DNA of 64,000 nucleotides from Psettodes erumei (Eukaryota; Chordata; Actinopteri; Pleuronectiformes; Psettodidae), in assembly GCA_016785225.1 (NCBI GenBank), contig JAFBJZ010000660.1, positions 558,001 to 622,000 of the forward strand. The letters are read 5' to 3'. Below the pieces are notes generated by a model. The model ran no database searches and had not been told where the DNA came from. It saw only the letters and a list, made by a program, of their open reading frames with translations. This document shows, piece by piece, positions 50,181 to 61,547 of the stretch. The translations under genes and the position numbers were made by a program. Position 1 is the stretch's first letter; each line of letters begins with the position of its first letter.

Positions 50181-50184
<4 letters not shown>

Positions 50185-50485
50185 GCGCGCTGTAGGACGA
50201 GGAAAGCGTTGAAACAACGGACTGTAATTGAGGTGGACCCCGACATTGACCTCCGTGCTCTTCCAGGGGGGCCGCGTTGTCGCCGGCTGGAGCTGGTCGG
50301 CCTGAGACAGCGGCGAGAGCGAAAGTTAGTCCGCAGCAGCTTCGCTTCAGGGGGGGAAAAACTCACTATTAAGTTAAAATGTCAGGAATTTAAAGTACAT
50401 TATGTTTGTCAGCCCATGGGGGAAGAAAGGGGGGGGGCACCCCCTCCTCCCCTCCCCCTCCCCCATTAACCCCAGGGGTGGGGGT

Positions 50486-50486
<1 letters not shown>

Positions 50487-50525
<39 letters not shown>
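50487..50525. repeat. (GT)n microsatellite
   Basis: GT run of about 19 units, reverse-complementary to the CA run 300 bases upstream, flanked by G-rich sequence. Confidence 0.95.
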
Positions 50526-50527
<2 letters not shown>

Positions 50528-53500
50528 GGTAACAACAACAACAACTGTAATTTAGTGGATAAACCCGGGCTTTTGTCCTCCATGGTCTCATTTGTCTGGG
50601 AAGGGAGAAGAACGTAAACGCCCGAGCGTGAAAATGAAATAAAGAAACTAATTGCATCGTTTAACGCGACGCTGTCGCGCGCGGCTCCAGTTGCACGCAG
50701 CTTGTTGAGCGCGGTGTAACGCGGAGCAGGGGAATGTTAGCACGGGAGAGCACGTCTCCATCCATCAGCGTGCCATCAGCGGAGCCAGCCTCTGCCATGT
50801 CGTTATGTATTCCCGGGAGAATAGTCCCATCCTCGCGCAGCACATTGGATACGCCGTGTCTGATTATCATATTCATAACTCTGTTGGCATGTTCGAGCTG
50901 CCTCTCTGAGCACCGCCCCCCCCCCTCCCACCCCAGCTTTGTCTGCTGTTCTGGGTGCCATTCATATGCAGGGAGGTGGAGAGCGGTGCTGCTCTCGCCC
51001 GACTGTTGCCCAAAAACAGACGGAGCAAGAAACGCAAAAAGAAGAAGAAGAAAAAAAAGGTGGGGGTGGGGTGGGGAGGGGGGACGTGACGCAACGCCCT
51101 CCCACATTGTCAAAGCCCGTTAAAAGTTCACAACCTCACGCTGCGGAGCGAGGAGAGAAGCCAAGAAGGGATCCTTCCGAGTTTGTGCGAGGAATGCTCC
51201 TGCTCTTGCCAAGGCCCGGGCTCATTAACTCCCAGCTCATCACGTCAAAACCGACTCGCTTTTATCTGATCTCACCCTGTGGACTGAAACGTGGATTGTG
51301 TTTGCCCCCGCGCCTTCAACGGGTAGTCAGAGAGTGGCTGCAAAAAAAAAAAAAAAATCCTTTAAGTTCAAGTGTGTTTGCCCCCCCACCCCCCCTGCGG
51401 TCTCCTCATGGTGCTCGCTTTGGGGATGAATGTGTCCTCTGTGTGCAGGCGGCAGGGGAGACGCAGGCCGCTGTGGGCTCGTGTTTATGAGATGCGTGGG
51501 TCCGGGCGAGCCAGGTGCCGTCGTGACAGCCTGCCCGCTTTTTTTTTCCTTCAGGAAAAAGGCCTGCCTTCAAAAGCGGGGGCGCTGAATATAGAAATGG
51601 CGGTGAGCGAGATGCAGTTTTTTTTTTTGTATCGCCGTCCGCGCCAAATGCGCCGCATTTCTGGAGGGTCGTCTAATCGTTGGGATCTGGGCTCTGTGGT
51701 CAAACATCTCCCCGGTTCTTTTTTTTTTTAGTTTACAGTAATCGCTCTGTTTTGCTGTTCCACTCTGTGCTTTCCTGTATCTTGATCTGGTTTCTATTTG
51801 TAGCTCGCCAGCGACGTGCTCTGAAGGAGCTCTCGGAGCGGATGAAAGCCACTTATGGAGTTAATGTCCATAATTTTAATGCCGCATCCGTCCCCCCACC
51901 CATCACCACCACCACCACCTATTGCTTCCACCCTTCATTTCCATTTCACCTCTGCGTCATCGCCGCAGCCTCGCTGCTGAAGTATTTATGCGGATAAAAG
52001 ATGAATGAGCGGGCTTATTGCGAAGGTGCCGACATGGTTGTGAAAATGTTTAAGCAACGTCCTCGGGGCGCTCGCGTCTTCCCGGGCCCTCCCCTTCGAT
52101 CCCGATCTCCCTGGCGGCGCAGCCGGAGATGATCTGCGTTTCAGGTCTCCCGGTGCATTAATAATCTGGATTCCTCTGCACAAAAATAATATCCTTCCTC
52201 CTGGTGATTTAGAGGCGCACATCAAGTCAAGTTTCTTGATGGAATTCCCCAGGAAATCCAGACTTCATTGACTTTGGGATCAGAAACCCCCAGGGGATAT
52301 TACCGGGTTTGCGTAATGGATTTGTTGTTCTGTCAGCACACGGGGAGGTATTTTTTCGAGGAGTCGGCTCGTGTTTACCAAGGTGCCAAGGTGCTCCTGT
52401 GCCGTCGAGGTAGTCTGCAGCATTTGCGTCGTACTGTCTCAGGGCCTGCAGCGCAGCTCCTCTTGTCGGCGTGCCCACCTGCCGCCGCTTTATTTGAAAA
52501 TCCCCGCGCTTGGCTCTTATTGACCCCCGCCGCACCGCGGGCCGTTTGGCTCGCACGCCGCTCCCGGGTTCTCTGAATTGGATTGAAAGGATGAAGACTG
52601 AGTAAACATTGGGAATACGTCGTATGGCGCGGCCTTGTCCGTACACGCCGTCAGGTCCGCACAGTGGCTTACGGCCCGGCGCTGGACAAGAACCCTCAAA
52701 ACGAAAGTGATTGAACACAACTCATGAATTCTGATCTTCTCTCGTATGTGGCTGCACTGCTGTGCTACAGGGTTTGTGCTAACCACCGTCACAACAGCCC
52801 CGTAACATCTCTTTATCCTGCTGTGTGACGATTTTAATGTTGGATTGTTGTGAAGGGTGTGATTTGTGGTCTTAAGTGTTTTCGAAGTGTGGTTTGTGTC
52901 ATTAAATGTCCCGTTTCTGTCCGACCGACGGCCCGCAACCCATGAATGTTTGCTTTGCTGGCCTTTTTTCCCCCCGATGGACCAATTGGTCGATCAGCTC
53001 TTCATCGCAGGTTTGGATTTGATCTTATTATTTTGTTGTTTCACAAGTTTGCATTGTCTAGATTGACGATTCTGGGAAACTTGTAATCAAAAACAGGATT
53101 TAACCACAAGTCGGTCGTTGAAGGTTTGTGTTTGGTCGTGTGGAACTTCGCTCTGACCAGCTATTTTAGTTACAGTCTGGGCAGAGCTGGGCTTTTGAGG
53201 CTGGTGCCGCTTCTGATGTTTTGAGACTTTGCAGTGTCCGAGCCTTTCCTCCTCTCTCCCTCTGAACACGTCCTGCGAGGACGCCTTCGGTTTTATTTCG
53301 CGCGACAAGGCGTGAACCGACGAACGCGCCGGCGGTCTCTCCTGACGCCGCCGACCCCTTTTGCCTTCGCTCGAGGCAGAAGTGTGGGTCGCCGTGGTAA
53401 TTTGCCAGAGCCGCTTCGAGGTTAGCCGGAGCGAGCTGTGCTCGGAGGAATGAGCGCGGCGGCGAAACAAAGTGGCGAGCTGAGAGAGGGCTGAAAAATG

Positions 53501-56500
53501 GAGTGAAATAATGAGATCTGGCCTGCGCTGGGTTTGTGCACATCAGAGAGTTTGACTGGTAGCGCGAGACCGGGGGAGGATTTCTCTGGGTCTCTTATGG
53601 CTCTTGTTTCTGGCCATTTATCAGCCGGTGTTTGTTCAGGTTGGGGTGAAAGCCTTTTGAACTTGAGAGCCATCTTTTCCAGCCAGTTGGTGTGTGCCGT
53701 CCGCACGCACTCCATCACGGAGGGCTCCTCTCCCGGGGGAAGGATCATCTTGCACTCTCTCGGAGATTACAGTCGCGCCCGCCCCGGCGTCTCGGATGCG
53801 GGGGTCCTTGTCGTTTTCAGACGGACGCGCCCTCGTCTCCTCGGGTCTCCATCCTCCAGCCCGTGACCCCAGAATTGATTCCGGCTCTGCCGTTTTGTAA
53901 AGATGGTTGGAGGAGGAGCCCCAAATGAAGAAATAAATTGGAAATACTGTCACAGCCGCATGCCTTTCTCATTTGGGTCGACGCGCTACTGGGCAAATAA
54001 AACCCCGATGCTTCGTGTCGGTGGAGGTAGTGGAGGAGGATTGCAACAGGCAGAGGCGGTAAAAGTTGCACTTACAGGAAATTGAAAAGGAACCGATCTC
54101 CTTCTTTTCTACCACTGAGACGACTTTGTGGAGCAGCGGGGGAGAACTGCATCGTTCATTTGGCTTTGTTTCGTTCTCAGTTACTTGCCAGTGTTTTTAA
54201 AATGTGTCGAGTGGAATCGTTTTTGGTGGGGGGGTTAATCAAAGAAAGATGGATACGACAGCTTGTGAGTTGTCGTGTTGGCTGACAGCTCCCAAACTCT
54301 ACATGTATGTACGAAGCATACCTGCTGGTCTCCGGCCCCGTGTGATCAACGAAACCAAATAAAGGAGAGGGCCGTGAGAATGGAGCCGCCGACTTTATAT
54401 TTAAATCGCTGCCCCTAATGACCCGCGCTCTGGCTCGTGTGTTCTGTGGCTGCGCTGGCCCCGCTGTCGGGCCCTGTGGTTCTGACTGGAGTCAGATCCC
54501 CGTCTCTTTTCCCCCCTCTCTCCTGTCGCAGTTGGTCCGTTGCCGCCCCCCCGCCCCACGGTTGCCAATCCCGTCTGTTGTTTATTGACTCGGTGCCTGC
54601 CCGCACAGCTCTGTCTCCCGTCTGGGCCGGAGGAGCGGTTTGCCTGCGCCCCGGCCCGCGATTGTTGCTGGCTTTGTTGCGTTAACTTCTTCTTTTTTGT
54701 TCCGTGGCGTTTTGAATTACTCGCCGCCATGCTACAGTGAGATCCTGTGCTGGAGGAGATTTGTAAATTACCAGGGCTCAAGTCGTAAAATGATCTCCTG
54801 AGCACGGCAAAACACAAACGGTCCTAACCTAAACATTTATTTTTTCAAATTAAAGGCTTAGGACGGCAAATAATTGAAAGGGCAGGCGGCGGTGGGTCGA
54901 GCCGCAGGAAGCGAGCGACCGTTTTGATAATGGTTTTTGCGACCGGTTCCGATCAGGCACTTTGTCATACGTCTCAGCGAACTGTGGCGTTCTCAGGGTC
55001 TGGAGACGTCTGCTCGGCCTGTGGGAACTTACAACAGGAAGATTTTCACTGTTTTCTGACAAATAAGAAGTTGATTGAGGAGCAGCTTAATCGGTCATGA
55101 AAAACAATCATTGAATGGAACCCTGGTGGTGGGTTTTGTTACTACACCATGTGCGCATTTGATTATGATGTATTGCGATGTCGTAAATGCTCAATATTGT
55201 GTAATCTTCCAAGAATCCTGTAAATCCGGTAATCCAGTCAATAGTCGGTGATTTGTAAAATGCAGAGGGGAGTTTTCCTGTTTGCAGATAAAAGGCCTCA
55301 TGGAGTTGCCGCGACCCTGCGCTAATGTGACATAACTGTTGTCTTATCAGATGCCGCCGCCGACACTCCCTCACCGTCCTTAACCTCGACCCCCCCCCGT
55401 CCTATCCGCCGCAGCTGAATCACTTATCTGCTATTAACGATAAACTACGGTTTCATGTTCACGTTTAAAAGTGGCGAATACAGATGTTTTTACTAGTTTG
55501 ACACTCCGCAGATATCACCCCACTCAGACGGTTGTAAATCCTCACGACGACTTTCCCCCCCGGGGGGCAGGTGCGAGGCCCCGGCGAGGGGGGAGCTGCT
55601 CGCCTCCGCAGTGAAACAAAATCCCTGTTTTGTTCCCGCGCCGGTGCCAGAGCATGAGCGGCGGCGGCGCCGCATTCACACGCATCTGATCGAAAACGTG
55701 CAGGAATGCCTCATTTGGCTTCGGCCCGCTTTTTTGAAGGGGGGGTAGGAGAGGAGAAAGGCGTCTGGCATGCCGTTGCATAATCCCAACAGCCATTAAC
55801 TCTTTGTGTCCCGGGGCTGAATGAACTCATCATAGCAACGGGCCACAGGCGGAGTGACACCGGGCAGCTCTCAATCAGCCCCCCGGCTCCTCCCAGCCAC
55901 GCCAGCAGATTTAAACAGGCTGAAAAGGCCAGCGGTGTTTAATGGTGGGGGGGGTTCAGCTCTGTTTGATCTCCAGATGAATGGGGTCAGCCTGCTACAA
56001 CTGACCCTGCACAGGGCCCAGTTGTTGTTTGGCGAGGAGATATTTTCTTTGAGCGGTTCGGGCGCTCCTCTCATCTGTGCTGATTTCCTGCCTGTCGTCT
56101 GGCCTGCTCCTCCCTCTGTTGTGTTCGGAGGCGCTTCTCATTACGCCGTGTCGTATCTGGCCGCTGTGGGCTGCAGCAGAGCTCACAGGCCACGGATGGC
56201 ATTCACCCCCCCCACCCGGTCCTGGTACCGGACTAAAACCCTGCACAGTTGGGATCTGCTGTGCCCAATGGAACTGGCAAACTGTGCGAGTGAGGCGGGC
56301 GACTGTGGATGTTTTAGAGCTTCCCGGTTCATTTGAATCTGTGCTCTTACATTTTGGACTGGAACCAAGTGCCGCACTACTACTGGTTTCCTAGGAGCTG
56401 GGTAGGGTGGGGTGGGGTGGGGGTGGGGCGTGCGCATTGGTGTGTTTCCAGGTGTTCTCCTAAAGACGAGTTTTCCTCCACGGCAATCTTTCTAGTAAGG

Positions 56501-58155
56501 GTTCCTTGTGAATTTGTCCCTTTAAAGAAACCTACAGAGTGGATTGTGCCCCCAGGACCGTGTTCGTTTAATGCGACTGAACGCGCCCGTGCAAATTAGA
56601 GACAGCGTGTCCTCTGAAGTGCAAACCCACCGCTGCCTACTCCTAAGTGCCTTTTAGCCGGCCACTGCCTTCATTTAAAGACATGGAACGGGCACAGATC
56701 TTGAATATCCATCGACATTTTTCCTCGATTAGACAAGCGCCGCAGTGGCTCATGCTCTAATTCATCCAGTCACTCAAACTGGAAATGTGGCGCTTTTCGG
56801 TGCGTGACACGAAAAGTGGGTTTGCCTCGGCTCTCCTCTTCCCTCTTGCAGAATCAGTCCGCCGCTGTTTGCGTTTCGGCCGGCCTTTGTTTATGGGCGT
56901 ACGTGATTGCCCAGCGAGACCTCGGCTGACCCGAGGTCTGTTATCCCGGGCCGTGTCTGATGATTATCTGGCCTCCCGCAGCCAGCGCGCCTGGCAGCGT
57001 TGGTGCATCATGGCTGGCGTTGTTCTGCATTAGAGGACGGTAATTACCGCAGCGGAGAGGGAAGCTCATTACGCAGACAGATTCCTTATTTTCTGTGGCT
57101 TTAATTATGTTAAACAATCCCGCCAGCCTCCCCGGCTTCATCTTCCACTGTCTCTGACACTCTGTTTCACCCTCCTCTGCTCCCTCTCACTTTGTTCGCT
57201 CCAGTTTTTTTCAAACCGCACCAACCCGCCGAGTCCATTTTTTTAAAAGCCTCGTCCTCCTTTCTGCTGTCCTCTGTGTGAACCTCCCCCTGAGTGTGCG
57301 CCGAGCCGGGCGGCAGCGTCGGGTTCTGACGGAGCGACGGCACAGCGCAGGCAGGAGAACAGGGGAGGTTTCGGATAAAGCGTTCGTCTGTGAGTTGCCT
57401 TTATCTCAAAGCAAGTAGCGTTTCTGCCTCAAGTCTGGGCGCGACACGAAGTGACGTTGCTCCGTACTCCGGCCCTGGCTCATGTCCTCCGCCCGTTCCT
57501 GAGCGTAACGCCTCATCCAATGGCGTGGCGGTTTGTTCAAAGCCTTTTTCGCCCGTGCGGCGAGGGGTCACGGGGTTAGCCCGGTGACATCTGCACACGC
57601 GAAGGCGCTTCCTGTTTGTCCTGCATCATTCCCTCCGTCCTTCCACCCTCCTGTCCTCTGAGCCGACGTGTCTCACCTCTCTGTTCCATGAAAACCCGCT
57701 CTGGCTGTTTTTAGGCTTTAAAAGATATTTATTAAAAAGGATTATTCTGGGTTTCCATGGAGTCTTAGTGCACCACAGTCTTCAAACCGGTCTAAAAGGA
57801 TTTTCCACTCTGCCAAGAATAAAAAGTCTTGAGGGGCAAATTTGATCTTTGTGTTTTAGACCCCCCCCCCCCATGTGGAAATGGTCCAGTACAAAGACAC
57901 TGAATATCTGCATGGGCTGGATAACACCAACTGGCAACCGCTAAACGTGGATACAAGTTTTCTCGAAATAACTCAAACTCTTTGAGATGATGGCACTTGA
58001 AGGCATCACTATAGTACTGTCCGTGTCTGCAGTGTGCTGCAGAAGAGTTTCAGTTCGACGGTGAAATGAAAAGTTCATTGCAGACGTTATCAGTATCAGC
58101 TATTACCGGCCCCAGTAAACAATGTGAGCGCTTGCCCCCAGAACCCCCCCCCCCC

Positions 58156-58182
58156 CACACACACACACACACACACACACAC
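58156..58182. repeat. (CA)n microsatellite after a C run
   Basis: Thirteen CA units immediately after an 11-base C run. Confidence 0.95.
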
Positions 58183-58752
58183 TGGTCAGTCCCCACAGAG
58201 GACAAACACAATCCAGCCCCCAACAATAGGCTGCTCTGTGCAGGTGCAGCCAGCTGACACAGGACAGCGTTTCCTGTGCTTATCTGTTGAGGTGACGACA
58301 GATAGAAATGCCAGTGTTGTGTCTGTCCGTTGACAATGGTGCCCCCCACCACCACCACCGCCACCCACCCACCCACCTCTCGGCCCCCCGTGCCACATCG
58401 CAGAGGAAGTGGATGTTTTGTAGCGGCGGTTTCCTCCTGGCGTTACGTCACAGCAGACGGGGACCGCCGCGGCATCCTCCCCCGCTCCGCGTTTGAGCTT
58501 TCACCGCTGCTTTGTGCGCCCTCATCCAGGTTAGGAGCCAGGCGGAGGGCCACGGTCCCATCTTTCCTCACTATGAACCATGTGTGTGTGTGTGTGGGGG
58601 GGGGTTAAGCTCTGTTTGTGTGTGTGTGTGGTCAGAATGGAAGGCAGGGGGGTCCCCTGAGGGTCTGGACAACAGCAGTAGCAGGAGAAAGCTGGTGGCT
58701 GTTTGGCTGTTGACTTCCTGTGGTGCAGGGTGGTGGGGGATGGCGGGTGGAG

Positions 58753-58774
58753 GTGTGTGTGTGTGTGTGTGTGG
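58753..58774. repeat. (GT)n microsatellite
   Basis: Eleven GT units, with smaller GT runs at about 58579-58596 and 58617-58631. It is inverted relative to the CA run at 58156. Confidence 0.9.
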
Positions 58775-61080
58775 GTTGGGGGGGGGGGGTTGCCGCTGAA
58801 CACACAGGGCTTTCATTGCCTCTGGAATCTAACAAAATATGTAAACGCAGACTGACGCCTCGCCCGGAAAGGCTATTTTATGTATGCGCGCGCGTGGGCT
58901 GCTGCACCTGTGGGCAGGCGTCTGTCTCCGTGCTTCATCTGTCCCGGTGCCCACGGGTCCCGGGGCCTCTCCGGTCGTGCGGAAGTGGCACCACAGAACC
59001 CAGCGTTTTGCAGTTTCGTAAACCGGACCCCCTCGCTCCTCCCTCTTCACTCATCTCGTCTCGTCTCACTCATCTGTCCCTCTCAGGACACGATCAGTGA
59101 GGAGTTACGTTTCGGATCTCACTTTGTGTAACTTTAAGGAAACCCGCAATCTGACATTCACACCCACTTCGTGCAGCAGTTGTCCAAGCGTGCGTGCGTG
59201 TAGGTGAAAAAGCTGGCAGGGTTTAAGTTTCCTGTTTTTTTTTCTCTCCCTTTCATGTGTGCAACTGAGAGCAACGCCACCAGGAGAGTCTGCTCCAAAG
59301 TGCCGGCACATTTAAACGATTACCGCGCGGAGCGTAATGGAGTGCGTTTGTTCAGAGCAACGCTCAACGTCTCCAACGCGTTCTTTTTGAGAATAGCTCG
59401 GCCCTCATGTTAATCAGCTTAAAAACATGTACCGGTGACGTATGCAGCTGTGACCAACTACATAGTCATCGTGTCAAACAGCCTTTTTTCCCCTGTAAGT
59501 TGCGTTTTCTCTTTTGGAAAAATGCACTCGGCCGTTATTCAGAGACGGAGCAGCGCCGGTTCTGTTCCGCTGCGTGTCTGCGCCGTGACTTCACCCGGGC
59601 GGGGAGGGGGGGGGCTCTTTCATCTCTCGGTGGATGGTTTCCAGGCCGACGTCCCGCTCGGCCCCTTTGTGCGCGCGCTCCCTCCCCGCCCCTGTCGGCC
59701 CTGGAGGCAAAAAAAGCGAAGAAAAGGCTGCAGTGAAAGGTACACCCCTGCCTTCCCCGCAACCTCCCAGGTCCATCCTAAAATGAGGTCAGGTGACACA
59801 CGAGCCACCCCACCCCCCACCCCCCGGGCGCACGGCTCGCTTCCTGCCTCTCCCTTTATAACACCCCCCCGTGCTCTTTTGGACATCCACGTCGACGGTG
59901 GCCAGCGTTGGGCGGAGGAAGCGGCAGACGTCAAATGGGAGGAAGTGTGTGTCAAACAGCGTCTGCACCAAAGCACTTTAATTTAATTCCCACAAATCTT
60001 GAAGGGGGGGGGGGGGCATCTCTGCGCCCCGATTAAAAACAGCAGATATCCTCACACCGGGGCCACCTACTGCATTTGCAGGCGGCCGGGGCTAAAGGAA
60101 GGAGGCCAGCCATGAATTAAACAAAACCGTCTCTTCAGAGACGCCCCGCGCAAATGCTCCTCGTCTCTCCCAACAGCCAGAGTTGGATGTCCTGCAGCCT
60201 TTCCTCCGCCCCCTCCTCCTTTTGTTTGATCTTTTTCTTTTTTTTGGGTGGGGGGGTCTGGCAGTGTAACTCTCTCTAAAAAAAAAAAAAAAAACTCGGT
60301 GCCTGTTCAAAAGGCATTAAACATGAGCGAGTCCCCCAGTGTGAGGAAACGGTGAGAGACGTTCACAGAATATGCCGAGTGGATTAAAGGCGTACGACGG
60401 GCCCCGGCTTCCCGGAGCTGTTGGCCCCTGTGCCCCGTTTCCTTCTGTAAACACTCGCATTCGCACACTCACACTCAGGTTAGTGATCTTTTTTTTTTTT
60501 TTTTTTTAGAAATGTGTTTTGAAGTCGCCTTTTGGGATTCTCTCGACTGCTTTTTTTCCCCCAGTCGTTACTTTGTTCCTTACTTTATGGTAAGAGGCTG
60601 GTTTACTTTGGAAATATGAACACATTACGTAGATGTTTATGGAAGGCCGAGTGCACTCAGGCTTTGTTTTTACGCCCAGTGAGAGCGCGTTTGGCGTTCT
60701 ATGAATAACTGTGCGAATGCCCAGGGTGTGCATCATAATAAGCAGATAAAGACTCAAACATTCACTTAACAACGGGGGGCTGAGCTCCAGGAAAAGACTT
60801 TTTTTTGGGGGGGGGTTGTGCGTCTCAAAGTAATTTCATGAACCTTTTAATTGTCCAGAGGAAAAACCTCGACAGTTGCAAATTAACATCGACGAGCCGG
60901 ACGCCAGCTGCCTCCTGCTTTTAGTGTCGCAGCTGGAAACGGGGAATGAAAGGTTTGGCCGCAGCCTGTAATTCAAATTAACTTTTATCGCAGAGCGCTG
61001 TTGGTTCACTTCTAAAAATGCCCTAATGAAGACTTGGATTTCAGGCGGGAGTTGGAGGGTCAGAGAGAGGCCGAGGTCAC

Positions 61081-61118
61081 ACCCCCCACCCCCACCCCCA
61101 CCCCACCCCACCCCAAAA
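61081..61118. repeat. (CCCCA)n repeat, G-quadruplex type on minus
   Basis: Six to seven C4-6 runs separated by single A bases. The minus strand has correspondingly spaced G tracts, the standard intramolecular quadruplex pattern. Confidence 0.85.
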
Positions 61119-61525
61119 AAGACCTGCTCAGGTTTCAGTGCAGATGGACTCTAACAAGCGCTGACCCGATTCAAAGTGAGGCAGAGATTGAGAGTATAAA
61201 GTGCCGCAGATGGAAGCGTGTGAGCTCCCACGCGGAGCCATGTCAGTTTTAAAAGTCTAATGGATGATTGGAGGTCAGGGTCAGGCCAAGGATCCATTTG
61301 CTTTTCCACAATAGGACGGATGGATGGGTGGGTGGCTTCCCAACGGGCCGCGCTTCACACGGCGCGAACTCGGACGGACCTTCTGCAGCTTCTCTGCAGG
61401 GGAGAAACACGACGTGACGGCGCGTTCCAGCTGTGAACCCGCGATGGGGTTGTTGCTCCCTGCTTTGCTCAAGGAGAACGCCGAATGAAGCCTGATGAAA
61501 TGCACGTGTGGGTGAAACAGACCCC

Positions 61526-61547
61526 CCACACACACACACACACACAT
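61526..61547. repeat. (CA)n microsatellite
   Basis: About ten CA units after a short C run. Confidence 0.9.

Noticed and set aside
49684..50583. Open frames running through CA/GT repeats (up to 261 codons)
   Set aside because: Length is due to the His-Thr and Cys-Val translation of the repeat. Only the short part 49943-50063 ahead of a donor is retained as a weak candidate.
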